From the NCBI RefSeq assembly GCF_000720475.1, contig NZ_JOAP01000049.1, forward strand, positions 29,451 to 93,450: a DNA stretch of 64,000 nucleotides. Reading direction: 5' to 3'. The notes below the pieces were generated by a model that was not told the DNA's origin, ran no database searches, and saw only the letters and a program-made list of their open reading frames with translations. The translations under genes were made by a program, and so were the position numbers. The stretch comes from Streptomyces aureocirculatus. Its GTDB lineage: Bacteria > Actinomycetota > Actinomycetes > Streptomycetales > Streptomycetaceae. This document shows, in pieces, positions 24,833-33,011 of this stretch (position 1 is its first letter; each line of letters starts with the position of its first letter).

Positions 24833-25956
24833 GAGGCCGCCCTGATGAAGCTGAGGTCGACCGCGTCCTCCGCGGCCACGCGCCGCCCGATCACACCGGC
24901 CCGTGCGAAGAAGTCGATGGTGCCCTGGACGTTGTTCCGCGTGAGCGCCGCCGCGTCGAAGAGGCCCGCCTCGCGGTACCGCTCGGCGACCCGGGCCAGG
25001 TCGGACTCGTCCTCCCCCGGCAGGTAGGTGCGCGCGAGGCGTGCCAGGTGCTGCGGCCGTTCATTGATCCTGGCGTGCTCGCGCACCAGCGCCGTCACGA
25101 ACAACTGCGCGACGTCCCGGTGACCGGTGAGGAAGTCCGCGTTGGCGTAGACCGTCTGCGGGTGCACGTCCGGCAGGCTCCGGGCGAAGTCGGCGAGCTT
25201 GGTGAGCCCGGCGGCGGCCGGTGCGTCCGCCGACTCCAGGGCGACGGCGTCGGACACCTCCAGCGGTGTCGCGTCTATCTCCCCCGAGGCGAGGGCCTGC
25301 GCGCGGACCTCGGAACCGCCGAGCGTCAGATAGCGCGGGCGCTTGCCGTCGCCGCACTGCGTACGCACCCAGTCCTTGGCCATGGCTGTCGCGACCGCGC
25401 CCGCGCTGAAGATGCCGAACGGACGCCTGTCGAGGTCGTCGCAGGAGGCGATGCCCGGCTTGCCGTAGAGGGCCCACTGATTGCCGACGACATCAGCAAT
25501 GATCTTGATGGGTGCGTGCTGTTCGATGGCGCTCAGCGCCGGGCCCGTGGCCTCGGCCGAGATCGCGTAGTCGCCCTTGGCGAGGCCTTCGATCGCCAGC
25601 TCGGGTGCGGCGAGCTCCACGACGTCGACGTCGTGCCCCTGTCGGCGGACGGCGTCGACGGCTGCGAGGAGCGGCACGGTCGTGATGTCCGGTTCGACGA
25701 CCGCCACCGTGAACGAGAGCGTTCCGTCCGCGCGGGTCTCGGTGCCCGTGCTGCTGCCGCAGGCGGTGGCCGCCACGGCGGCGGCGCACAGGGCCGCGGT
25801 GACGGCGAGCCGTTTGCCGCGGGTCGGGGCGGCGCGTTTCCCGTGAGTCGAGACGGCCCGTTTGCCACGGGTCGGGACGGCCCGTGATTCGCGGGCCGAG
25901 ACGGCCCGTAAACCGGGCCGGGTCCAGTGCTGCATGGCTTCCCACTTCCCCCTCAT
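24829..25956 (-). CDS. ABC transporter substrate-binding lipoprotein (SsuA/NMT1-like)
   Basis: 375 aa. The N-terminus carries four octapeptide repeats (RAVPTRGK type) before the hydrophobic signal LAVTAALCAAAVAATAC and a lipobox Cys. The mature domain is of the SsuA/ThiY group: LLAAVDAVRRQGHDVDVVELAAPELAIEGLAKGDYAISAEAT, then IVDD-like region KIIADVVGNQWALYGKPGI and GIFSAGAVATAMAKDWV. It is the first gene of the five-gene operon. GAGGAAA precedes ATG 25956; ATG 25935 (GGGAAG upstream) is an alternative. Repression by the divergent LacI protein is likely because an operator-like palindrome lies 30 nt upstream. Confidence 0.9.
   Translation of the reverse strand: MRGKWEAMQHWTRPGLRAVSARESRAVPTRGKRAVSTHGKRAAPTRGKRLAVTAALCAAAVAATACGSSTGTETRADGTLSFTVAVVEPDITTVPLLAAVDAVRRQGHDVDVVELAAPELAIEGLAKGDYAISAEATGPALSAIEQHAPIKIIADVVGNQWALYGKPGIASCDDLDRRPFGIFSAGAVATAMAKDWVRTQCGDGKRPRYLTLGGSEVRAQALASGEIDATPLEVSDAVALESADAPAAAGLTKLADFARSLPDVHPQTVYANADFLTGHRDVAQLFVTALVREHARINERPQHLARLARTYLPGEDESDLARVAERYREAGLFDAAALTRNNVQGTIDFFARAGVIGRRVAAEDAVDLSFIRAAS
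25811..25906. repeat. 24-bp tandem repeat, 4 units, at the 5' end of the binding-protein gene
   Basis: Units at 25811, 25835, 25859 and 25883, e.g. CGTTTGCCACGGGTCGGGAC plus four more bases; a partial fifth follows. They encode an 8-residue repeat, R-A-x-(P/S)-T-(R/H)-G-K, ahead of the lipoprotein signal. Confidence 0.78.
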
Positions 25957-25985
25957 GCTGCGTCAGTTTCCTCTGGTCAGCAGTC

Positions 25986-26001
25986 AGGCAAACGTATGCC
26001 T
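25986..26001. promoter_or_regulatory. LacI-type operator candidate
   Basis: AGGCAAACGTATGCCT is nearly palindromic with a central CG, the form typical of LacI/PurR operators. It lies 30 nt before the binding-protein start and shares AGGCAAACGT with a second site near the lacI-like gene. Confidence 0.62.
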
Positions 26002-26156
26002 TGCTCTGATGTTAGACACCCGGAACGCGGAGCCGTCAAGTTCCAACTTGGCTTACAGTCCGGCCTGTTGGCGCACACGACCCAGGTCCAGGACTGTTCC
26101 TGGTGATCGCCGACGCTTGCGAACTCGACGCTCCTGTGCGAGTTTTGGCACCACGA

Positions 26157-26172
26157 AGGCAAACGTTTCACT
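26157..26172. promoter_or_regulatory. second LacI-type operator candidate
   Basis: AGGCAAACGTTTCACT: the left half and the AACGTT centre match the first site, while the right half is degenerate. It ends 12 nt before the GTG start of the regulator, where binding would block its own expression. Confidence 0.5.
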
Positions 26173-26184
26173 GGACGGTGGTGT

Positions 26185-27243
26185 GTGAGTTCACTGGTGG
26201 AAGTCGCCCGGGCGGCGGGTGTGGCCGTGTCGACCGCGTCGCGCGTGCTGAGTGGTTCCAGTCACCCCATCTCGGCCAGGACGCGAGCCAAAGTCCTCGC
26301 TGTCGCCGCGGAGTTGGAGTACTCCCCCAGTGCCCTCGCCCGCGCCATGGTCTCCCCGCACAGTCGGCTCGTCGGCGTCCTCGTGAGCGACATCGACAAC
26401 CCGTACTTCTCCGTCATCGCACGCGGAGTGGACGACGTGGCGACCCGGGCCGGTTACGTCACCATGCTGTCCAACGTCGACCGGCGCACCGACACGGAGA
26501 TCAGCCGCCTACAGGCCATGCGGGACTACCGTGCCGCGGGCGTCATCTTCGCCGGCAGCGGCCACGTCGACGATCCACAGGCCCCCGACCTGGTCAAAGC
26601 CGTGCGCCGCGCCCAGGAGCAGGGCATCCAGACGGTCTCACTCGCCGTGCGCGACCTCTGCTGCCCCTCCGTCGTGGTCGACAACCGCGCCGTGGCGTAC
26701 GACATCACCGATCACCTCGTCTCGCTCGGCCACCGGCGCATCGCGTTCATCGAGGGCCCGCCCGGCATGACCGTCACCCGGCACCGGCGTGAGGGCTTTC
26801 TGTCGCGCATGGCCGACGCGGGGCTCGCCGACGGCGCGCTCTGCCGCCCCGGCGGCTTCGACTACCAGTCCGGGCACGCCGCCACCCTGCGGCTCATCGC
26901 GCACCGCCCGCTCCCGGACGCCGTCCTCGCGGCCAACGACGAGGCCGCCGTCGGCGCGTTGAGCGCCCTGCGCCAGGCGGGGATCGAGGTGCCGGGGGAG
27001 ATCTCCGTGGCGGGCATGGACGATCTGCGTACCGCGGAGTTCGTCGACCTGACCACGGTGCGTCTGCCGCTGTACGAGATGGGCTCCCTGGCCGCCCGGC
27101 ACATCATCGACACGGCGGCCCGCGCCGGTGCGACGCCCGCGACGACGCCCGGTGCGGAGAGCGCGGCGGACGGTGCCGCGACGACGGTGCTCAGCCATCG
27201 GGTCGTACCCCGGGGAACGACGGCCCGGCGTCCCGGACCCTGA
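26185..27243 (+). CDS. LacI-family transcriptional regulator
   Basis: 352 aa. N-terminal HTH: SLVEVARAAGVAVSTASRVLSGSSHPISARTRAKVLAVAAELEYSPSALARAM, with the hinge helix. The periplasmic-binding-like effector domain includes VGVLVSDIDNPYFSVIARGV, then LVSLGHRRIAFIEGPPGMTVTRHRREGF and PDAVLAANDEAAVGALSALRQAGIEVPGEISVAGMDDL. GTG at 26185 starts directly at the HTH. Divergent from the importer/amidohydrolase operon with two operator-like sites between, so it is probably a local ligand-released repressor. The last 30 residues are an Ala/Thr-rich tail. Confidence 0.92.
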   Translation: MSSLVEVARAAGVAVSTASRVLSGSSHPISARTRAKVLAVAAELEYSPSALARAMVSPHSRLVGVLVSDIDNPYFSVIARGVDDVATRAGYVTMLSNVDRRTDTEISRLQAMRDYRAAGVIFAGSGHVDDPQAPDLVKAVRRAQEQGIQTVSLAVRDLCCPSVVVDNRAVAYDITDHLVSLGHRRIAFIEGPPGMTVTRHRREGFLSRMADAGLADGALCRPGGFDYQSGHAATLRLIAHRPLPDAVLAANDEAAVGALSALRQAGIEVPGEISVAGMDDLRTAEFVDLTTVRLPLYEMGSLAARHIIDTAARAGATPATTPGAESAADGAATTVLSHRVVPRGTTARRPGP

Positions 27244-27350
27244 CCGACCCCACACGTGATCCGATGTGGCGCTGAGGGAAAACGTCACGACTCTCGGGCC
27301 GCTGGAAGTGGTCGACGGGCGCCGGCTGGCGGGTGACGTCCGCGGGCACC

Positions 27351-27497
27351 TCAGCGGCCCTTCGGTGGAGTTCCGCGGTCTCGCTCAAGGACACGTTCGG
27401 TGATATGGGTCAGCAGCGGCATGAGCGCGGCCAACGGCACGGTCGCGAAGGACGGCACACGGCAGGCGGCGGCCCGGACGGCGGTCGGCCTGAGCAT
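27351..27497 (-). CDS. possible 48-aa ORF
   Basis: MLRPTAVRAAACRVPSFATV continues to TERVLERDRGTPPKGR with strongly GC-biased third positions, in an otherwise empty 280-bp gap. No ribosome-binding site and no family were recognised; it may be the C-terminal remnant of a longer gene. Weak call. Confidence 0.22.
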   Translation of the reverse strand: MLRPTAVRAAACRVPSFATVPLAALMPLLTHITERVLERDRGTPPKGR

Positions 27498-27525
27498 GCG
27501 GTGGGCCCGGGCACGCGGCGGTGCT

Positions 27526-27985
27526 TCAGTGCTGGTTCTTCTCGAGGGCGGCGATGTACTGCTTCATCAAGTGGTCGCGGACGCCGTCGGAGGCCGGTGC
27601 GAGCATGTCTGCGGTGTAGCCCTCGGCCCGGTCCAGCAGGCCGCCGAGCATCGGCGTCTTGTCGCGGATGGTGCCGCTGGAGTCGATGTAGCGCAAGGCG
27701 TCGACGTGGTGGAAGACCGGCTCGGGCGGGAGTCGCGGGACGACGTCGTTGTTGTTGACGAAGCGGTACATGCGCTTGGTGAAGGCGCTGTTGTAGGCGC
27801 GTGCCAGGACGCGGTCGCAGGTGCGTGGCTGCCGAAGGTGTAGACGCCGTCGGCGGTGCGGCGGGGTTCCTCGAAGTGCAGTCGCGCGGCGGCCAGCATG
27901 GCCAGCGCGCCGCCGAGGCTGTGGCCGGTGAACCACAGTGTCTGTCCGTTGTCGCGCAACTCGTGGACCGCGGTGCTGATCTACC
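27526..27985 (-). pseudogene. class 3 lipase (alpha/beta hydrolase) remnant
   Basis: ELRDNGQTLWFTGHSLGGALAMLAAARLHFEEPRRTADGVYTFGS is the class 3 lipase nucleophile elbow (GHSLGGALA). After a frameshift at about 27830 the homologous continuation is AYNSAFTKRMYRFVNNNDVVPRLPPEPVFHHVDALRYID, ending YIAALEKNQH at 27526. The normal N-terminal part (about 150-200 residues) is absent: the reading frame begins at a junction near 27985. Truncation plus frameshift indicates a dead gene. Confidence 0.68.
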
Positions 27986-28477
27986 ACAGCGGACGGGGTG
28001 CACCGGGGTGCGCCCCGCTTCGGTGCCGGGTGGCTTCGCGCACGGGCATACTCGACCCCTCCTCGCCGCACTCCGCGCGGGGTGGCGTCGGGGAAGCGGA
28101 CAGGGCTCCCGTGGACGCCAGAACGCGTGGGCTGAGTCGAACGGCCGGATGTAGGGTGGCGACGCCAGGGGCGGCCCGGCAAGCGCAGCCCGCCGGACGG
28201 ATGGAACCAGCGGGACTGGTCGCGCTGGAACCGGCCGGGCTGGCCGGAGTTCTGATCGCGGCGATGGCAGGGATGTTCTACCTGTCGTCGAAGGTCAAAC
28301 CCAAGGACTGACCACCGGCTTGGCAGTACTTTCGGCCGTTCGGTCGTCGAGATCGTCGGTGGCGACTGCGGGTCGGCGGGCTGCTGATGTGCAGTGCCAG
28401 AACTGCTGACCCGGCACGCTCGCTGACGGCACGGACGTGCCCTCCCGCAGCCGTCCGTGCGTACGGTGAGCAACCGG
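27986..28477. other. gap between lipase remnant and lasso operon
   Basis: About 490 bp with no convincing gene apart from a possible 36-aa ORF at its right end. GC and codon statistics show no stable frame. It forms the downstream boundary of the lasso-peptide operon. Confidence 0.35.
28201..28311 (+). CDS. possible 36-aa membrane peptide
   Basis: MEPAGLVALEPAGLAGVLIAAMAGMFYLSSKVKPKD has one hydrophobic helix (about residues 11-28) and a basic tail. Good GC bias, weak Shine-Dalgarno (CGGACGG). Convergent with the lasso operon. Not recognised. Confidence 0.3.
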   Translation: MEPAGLVALEPAGLAGVLIAAMAGMFYLSSKVKPKD

Positions 28478-30316
28478 CTAGGTGCGCGGGTGAGTGCGGG
28501 CGGCCCGCTCGGGGACGGGTCGGGCGGCGGCCGGGCGGAGTACTTGTCCGGCCGCCAGTTCGCGGTACAGGGAGCTGCCGGTGAGCAGTTCCTCGTGTCT
28601 TCCGCTGGCGGACGTGCGACCACGGTCCAGGACGACGATCTGGTCGGCGTGCTGGACGGTGGAGAGCCGATGCGCGATCACCAGAAGGGCGCATTCCTGC
28701 GCGACGTCCTTCATCACCGTGGTGAGCGCCGCCTCGTTGATGGCGTCGAGGTGGGAGGTGGGCTCGTCGAGCAGGAGCAGTTCGGGGCGGGCGAGCAGGG
28801 CGCGGGCCAGGGCGACCCGCTGGCGCTCGCCGCCCGAGAGCGTGTTGCCGCGCTCGCCGAGCATGCCGGACAGCCCGCCGTGCAGCCGTCGTACGACGTC
28901 GTCGAGCCGGGCGAGTTCGACGACGCGCCGTACGTCCGCCTCGGTGGCGTCGGGTACGGCATAGGTGATGTTGTCGCGCAGAGTGCCGTGGACGACGTGG
29001 GTGTTCTGATCGACGACGGCGATCCGCGCGCGGCACTCCGCGCGGGTCAGTTCGGTGGCGGGCCGCCCGTGGAAGAGCAGGGCGCCGGAGTCCGGTTCGT
29101 AGAACCTGGCCACCAGCGCGAAGATCGTGCTCTTCCCGGCCCCCGACCGGCCGACCAGGGCCGTCTGGCGCCGATGGGGAACGGTGAACGTGACGCCGCG
29201 CAGGACGGGCCGTTCGGGGTCGTAGCCGAAGGTGAGGTCCCGCAGCGCGAGGGCGGGCTCCTGGCACGCGGTGGCTTGCCGGGCCGCCTCGCAGGTACGC
29301 ACCTGTACGGTCCGGCGGCCGGGCGGAGCGGGCTCCGCCGGCAGGTGCAGGGCTTCTTCGATGCGCTGGTAGGCGCCCATGCCGCGCTGGATCAGGCCGA
29401 CCGCGCGGAAGACGGAGGACAGGGGCAGGACGAGGTAGGAGGCGTACAGCAGGAAGGCCACGAGGTCGCCGAGGGAGTTGGCGTCGCCGGTGACGCGCAG
29501 GCCGCCGATGACCAGGACGAGCAGGAAGGAGCCCTGGACCGCGAGTTCGACGGCCGGGCTCATCACCGACGCGAGTTTCGCGGCCCGCACCCCCGCGTCG
29601 TGAGCGGACTCGACGCGTTCACCGATGCGCTGCGCCTCGCGGTCCTCGGCCCGGTGGACACGGACCATCGGCAGCGCGCCGAGCGCGCGTTCGAGATCGG
29701 CGGCGATCGCGCCGACCGAGCGCTGCATGTGCTCGGATGCGGCACGGATGCCCTTCAGCAGCGAGACGACGACCGCGGCCGCGACGGCCACGGTCAGGGC
29801 GACCATGGCCAGCAGCAGCGGGTCGATCCACATCATCAGGACGATGGCGCCGAACGCGACGAGAGCTCCGGTGACGAGGTCGACAAGGGCCTGGGAGACC
29901 ACCTCCCTGAGCAGAGTGGTGTCGGTGGTCACACGGGAGATCAGATCACCGGTGCGCTGACGGTCGTACTCCCGCATGTCCAGCCGCAGCAGTCGCGCGA
30001 CCAGGCCGTGGCGGAGTTGTCGTACGACTCCCTCACCCATGCGTTCCAGGACGAAGCGGCCGATGGCACCGGTGGCCGCCTCGGTGACGAACAGCACGGC
30101 CAGCAGGAGCAGCACTGGCCAGAACGCCTGTCCGCGACCGCTCGCGTCCACGATCTGCTTGGCGACGAGGGGCTGGGCGAGCCCGAGGGCGGAGCCGACG
30201 AGGGTGAGCACGGTGGCCGCCGTGACGGCGGCCCGGTGTCCGGCGGTGAGGCGGTACATGGTGGCCACCGCGGCCCGTGTCGAGCGGTCCGGCGACTTCA
30301 CCGGGGACGGAGTCAT
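28478..30316 (-). CDS. lasso peptide exporter, ABC transporter with fused permease and ATPase
   Basis: 612 aa. N-terminal six-TM exporter domain (about residues 20-330), then an ATPase with Walker A GRSGAGKST, signature LSGGERQRVALARALLARP, Walker B LLLLDEPTSHLD and switch His in LVIAHRLSTVQHADQIVVLD. The family exports lasso peptides and confers self-immunity (D protein). Start ATG 30316 overlaps the B2 stop (ATGA), making it the last gene of the operon. Confidence 0.92.
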   Translation of the reverse strand: MTPSPVKSPDRSTRAAVATMYRLTAGHRAAVTAATVLTLVGSALGLAQPLVAKQIVDASGRGQAFWPVLLLLAVLFVTEAATGAIGRFVLERMGEGVVRQLRHGLVARLLRLDMREYDRQRTGDLISRVTTDTTLLREVVSQALVDLVTGALVAFGAIVLMMWIDPLLLAMVALTVAVAAAVVVSLLKGIRAASEHMQRSVGAIAADLERALGALPMVRVHRAEDREAQRIGERVESAHDAGVRAAKLASVMSPAVELAVQGSFLLVLVIGGLRVTGDANSLGDLVAFLLYASYLVLPLSSVFRAVGLIQRGMGAYQRIEEALHLPAEPAPPGRRTVQVRTCEAARQATACQEPALALRDLTFGYDPERPVLRGVTFTVPHRRQTALVGRSGAGKSTIFALVARFYEPDSGALLFHGRPATELTRAECRARIAVVDQNTHVVHGTLRDNITYAVPDATEADVRRVVELARLDDVVRRLHGGLSGMLGERGNTLSGGERQRVALARALLARPELLLLDEPTSHLDAINEAALTTVMKDVAQECALLVIAHRLSTVQHADQIVVLDRGRTSASGRHEELLTGSSLYRELAAGQVLRPAAARPVPERAARTHPRT

Positions 30317-30756
30317 CGGCTGGGCGGCCGGTTCGCTGCCGACGGCCCCACCGCGAGCAGACGCGCGAAGTAGTCGTCGGGCGCGTCTTCGCCGACGGGC
30401 CGTCCCTCCGCTTCGATCCAGGCGTGCGCGTTGAAGGGAGGCACGACGCTCGCCCCGGTGCACCACACGGGCCAACTGCCCGTCAGCCGGCACAGCAGGG
30501 CGGCCCCCAGCGAGCGGGGCAGGCAGCCTTTGGGGCCGGCGCAAAGCAGGCTGACCGCGCACACCGCGTCCCGGGCGTTCTGCGCTTGTGCGGCGGTGGC
30601 CGGCCTGGCTCCGCGACGTACGACGTCCAGGACGGCGCGGATCCTGCGCGGGGGCAGGAAGGAGAGCGCGACGGCCGGGAGCAGCACGAGGCGGGCGGCC
30701 GTACGCCGGGTGAAGGGAACGCCGGTGGGCCGTTCCAGGGCGCTCGGTGTCGTCAT
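30313..30756 (-). CDS. lasso peptide leader peptidase (B2, transglutaminase-like)
   Basis: 147 aa, a typical length for the split B2 protein. Catalytic Cys in AGPKGCLPRSLGAALLCRL and catalytic His in FNAHAWIEAEGRPVGE match the Cys-His-Asp transglutaminase-like protease that cuts the leader from the precursor. A split B1/B2 is usual in Gram-positive lasso clusters. The start overlaps the B1 stop by 4 nt. Confidence 0.92.
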   Translation of the reverse strand: MTTPSALERPTGVPFTRRTAARLVLLPAVALSFLPPRRIRAVLDVVRRGARPATAAQAQNARDAVCAVSLLCAGPKGCLPRSLGAALLCRLTGSWPVWCTGASVVPPFNAHAWIEAEGRPVGEDAPDDYFARLLAVGPSAANRPPSR

Positions 30757-31007
30757 GAGGCCAGCCCCGAGTCCCGCAGCTCCCGCACGAGAGCTGTGAC
30801 GTCCTGCTCCGCGCGGTCCCGGCCGATGTCGAACTCCGTGAGGAGCGCGGCGACGGCCTCCGCTTCGTCGCCGCCGTCGAGGAGGGTCCGTACCACGAGG
30901 GAGCCCGTGGGGTTGAGTTCCCAGTAGTTTCCGCTGGGCTGGTCCAGGAGGACTGTGCCGTAGTCGGTCTCCGCGGTGGAGACGTCGGGGCCGAACCGCA
31001 GTGCCAT
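30753..31007 (-). CDS. lasso peptide B1 protein (PqqD-like RRE)
   Basis: 84 aa. VSTAETDYGTVLLDQPSGNYWELNPTGSLVVRTLLDGGDEAEAVAALLTEFDIGRDRAEQDVTALVRELRDSGL is the PqqD/RiPP recognition element fold: three beta strands, then three helices. It binds the YxxPxLxxxG leader motif and hands the precursor to B2. It lies 31 nt after the cyclase stop, and its stop overlaps the B2 start. Confidence 0.92.
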   Translation of the reverse strand: MALRFGPDVSTAETDYGTVLLDQPSGNYWELNPTGSLVVRTLLDGGDEAEAVAALLTEFDIGRDRAEQDVTALVRELRDSGLAS

Positions 31008-31038
31008 GGTGGGTGACTGCCTTTCTCCGGTGGCGGGC

Positions 31039-32874
31039 CTAGCGGGGACGGGTGGGGGGCAGGCCACGAAGCCATACTTCGGCGGCGATGGTGGAGTAGA
31101 GGATGGCGTCGCGCAGCCCGGGAGCGGAGGGCCGCTGCGCGAGGCGGCGCAGCGCCTCCCCGTCGACCAGGCCCAGTCGTTCCAGCCTGGAGTCCTCCCA
31201 CAGGGCCAGCAGGTCGGCGCGGTGCCGACGCAGTCCGTCGGCGGCGTCCATGGCTGCGGCGGCCTTGGTGGTGCGCCGCAGGCATGTCTCGGGCACGATG
31301 CCGTGCATCGCGGCGGTGAGGACGGGCTTGTACGCCCAGGGCGTGACGCGTTCGTCCGGCCGGATCGCGAGACACTCCTCGATGACGCGGTCGTCGAGGA
31401 ACGGCGATGCCATGGGGACGCCGGCGCGGGCCGCCATGCGGTCCCACTGGCGGATGATGCGGGTGCAGGCGCGGATCTGTTCCAGGTCGGTGTGCAGGCC
31501 TCGGTCCGGGTGCAGCGGCGTGACCGTCGAAGCGGCCTCCAGGGCCCGTCGCGCCATGCGTTCGGCGTCGGTCGTGACCCAGTCGAAGAGGCGTGGCGGC
31601 ATGCCCCAGCCGAGACTGGTGGTGACCGTGGCGGGCAGCGGTTCGCGCAGGTGACCGGCGGCGTCGGCGAGGCACCTCCCGTACGGGCGGGAGTCGGCCA
31701 GGGCGCGGACCGTGCCGCCGAGCGGCCACTGCCACAGAGCTCGGAAGCCGCGCAGTTGCCGCAGCGCGAACAGCGGGCGGGTGCGCGCCAGTCGGTGGTA
31801 GTACGCCTCCGAGCACCAGGCCACGTGGTCGCCGCCGATGCCCGTGAGGTGCAGTCGGCTGCCCCGCTCCGCCATGGCCGGCAGGTGGTGAAGCACCCGC
31901 GAGCGGTCCATGACGCCGATGGTCGGTTCGTCCAGCAGGTCGTCGATTCCCAGCAGTTCGTCGTAGACCAGCGGTGAGGCATCGGCGTCCCACACCACGT
32001 GCTCGACGTCGGGCAGGTGCTTCGCCGCCTGCTCGGCCCAGTACAGATCGGTGTCGGCCGGATCGCGTCCCGGCCAGGTGCTGGCCACCACCTTGGCGGG
32101 CGACCGGTCGGCCAGGAAGCAGATGGAGGTGGAGTCCATGCCGCCGGACAGGTCGCAGCTCACCACGCCGCCTTGCCGGGTGCGGGCGTCGACGGCCGCG
32201 GTGAGAGCGTCGCGGACCAGCGGGGCGCCCTGGGCGAGCGTACGGACCGGCTCCGGCGGAGTCCACCAGCGCGAGTGGCGTGCGGTCCGTCCGTCCGCGG
32301 CGACCATCAGCGCGTCCTGCGGTGGCACGGCGGTGACAGCACGCCAGAGGGACGTCTCGGAGAGCGGATAGGGGACCGGCCACAGCAGCCGGACGGCGAG
32401 TTGTTCCACGTCGGGGGCGTGGCCCAGCGCGGCGGCAAGGGTGTCGGCCCGGGTCGCGGCCACCCGCACGCCGTCCACGGCGGCGTGGAAGACCAGCCGG
32501 AGCCCGGACGCGGTGCCCTGCACCCTGAGCCGCTGGTCCATGGCGGCGACGAGGTGGAAGCTGCCGGGCAGGGAGCGGGCGAACGCGTCCAGCTCCGCCA
32601 GGTCGCGCAGTCGTCCGGCCCGAGCCATCAGTTCGGCGGCGTCGACGGGGCAGCAGCCGACGACGGCCAGGCCGGTGCGTCCGGCGTACGCCGTGACGAT
32701 CTCCTGGTCGTCCCACTGCCCCACCAGCCACGGTCGGCCGGAGGGATGGGTGAGGACCCGTGCTTCGGGGTGTGCGAGGGATCGGGCCACGGCGGCCGCG
32801 TCCTCACGGTCGTTGAAGACCGCGAAGTGCGCGTCGCCGGGGCCCTTTCCCGCACTCTCGTGCAGTTCAGTCAT
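31039..32874 (-). CDS. lasso peptide macrolactam synthetase (asparagine-synthetase-like cyclase)
   Basis: 611 aa. An N-terminal glutamine-amidotransferase-like region lacks the Cys2 nucleophile (starts MTELHESAG), and the ATP-binding domain has the PP-loop VVSCDLSGGMDSTSICFLA (about residue 238). This is the C protein that adenylates the ring-closing Asp/Glu and joins it to the core N-terminus. The gene starts 26 nt after the precursor stop with no terminator between them, so A and C are co-transcribed. Confidence 0.93.
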   Translation of the reverse strand: MTELHESAGKGPGDAHFAVFNDREDAAAVARSLAHPEARVLTHPSGRPWLVGQWDDQEIVTAYAGRTGLAVVGCCPVDAAELMARAGRLRDLAELDAFARSLPGSFHLVAAMDQRLRVQGTASGLRLVFHAAVDGVRVAATRADTLAAALGHAPDVEQLAVRLLWPVPYPLSETSLWRAVTAVPPQDALMVAADGRTARHSRWWTPPEPVRTLAQGAPLVRDALTAAVDARTRQGGVVSCDLSGGMDSTSICFLADRSPAKVVASTWPGRDPADTDLYWAEQAAKHLPDVEHVVWDADASPLVYDELLGIDDLLDEPTIGVMDRSRVLHHLPAMAERGSRLHLTGIGGDHVAWCSEAYYHRLARTRPLFALRQLRGFRALWQWPLGGTVRALADSRPYGRCLADAAGHLREPLPATVTTSLGWGMPPRLFDWVTTDAERMARRALEAASTVTPLHPDRGLHTDLEQIRACTRIIRQWDRMAARAGVPMASPFLDDRVIEECLAIRPDERVTPWAYKPVLTAAMHGIVPETCLRRTTKAAAAMDAADGLRRHRADLLALWEDSRLERLGLVDGEALRRLAQRPSAPGLRDAILYSTIAAEVWLRGLPPTRPR

Positions 32875-32900
32875 GACGTTGGGTCAGGGACCGTCGGTCG

Positions 32901-33011
32901 TCAGTTCTTGCTCAGGATGAGCCGGTCATTGCCGTGCCGCTGCAGAAGCCCGGTCTTCTTGCGGAACGTCCCGAGCCGGACGAGTGCCGGCGCTTCGTAA
33001 ACCTTCTTCAT
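32901..33011 (-). CDS. lasso peptide precursor, citrulassin type
   Basis: 36 aa. Leader MKKVYEAPALVRLGTF + RKKTG contains the RRE-binding motif Y-x-x-P-x-L-x-x-x-G and the conserved Thr at position -2. Predicted core: LLQRHGNDRLILSKN. Counting from the cleavage site after TG, Asp8 is the ring acceptor, giving an 8-residue macrolactam (LLQRHGND) and a 7-residue tail with no Cys (class II). The core closely resembles citrulassin A (as I recall it, LLGLAGNDRLVLSKN), sharing GNDRL and LSKN; Arg9 corresponds to the residue that is deiminated to citrulline there. GGAGAGG precedes the ATG. First gene of the operon. Confidence 0.94.
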   Translation of the reverse strand: MKKVYEAPALVRLGTFRKKTGLLQRHGNDRLILSKN

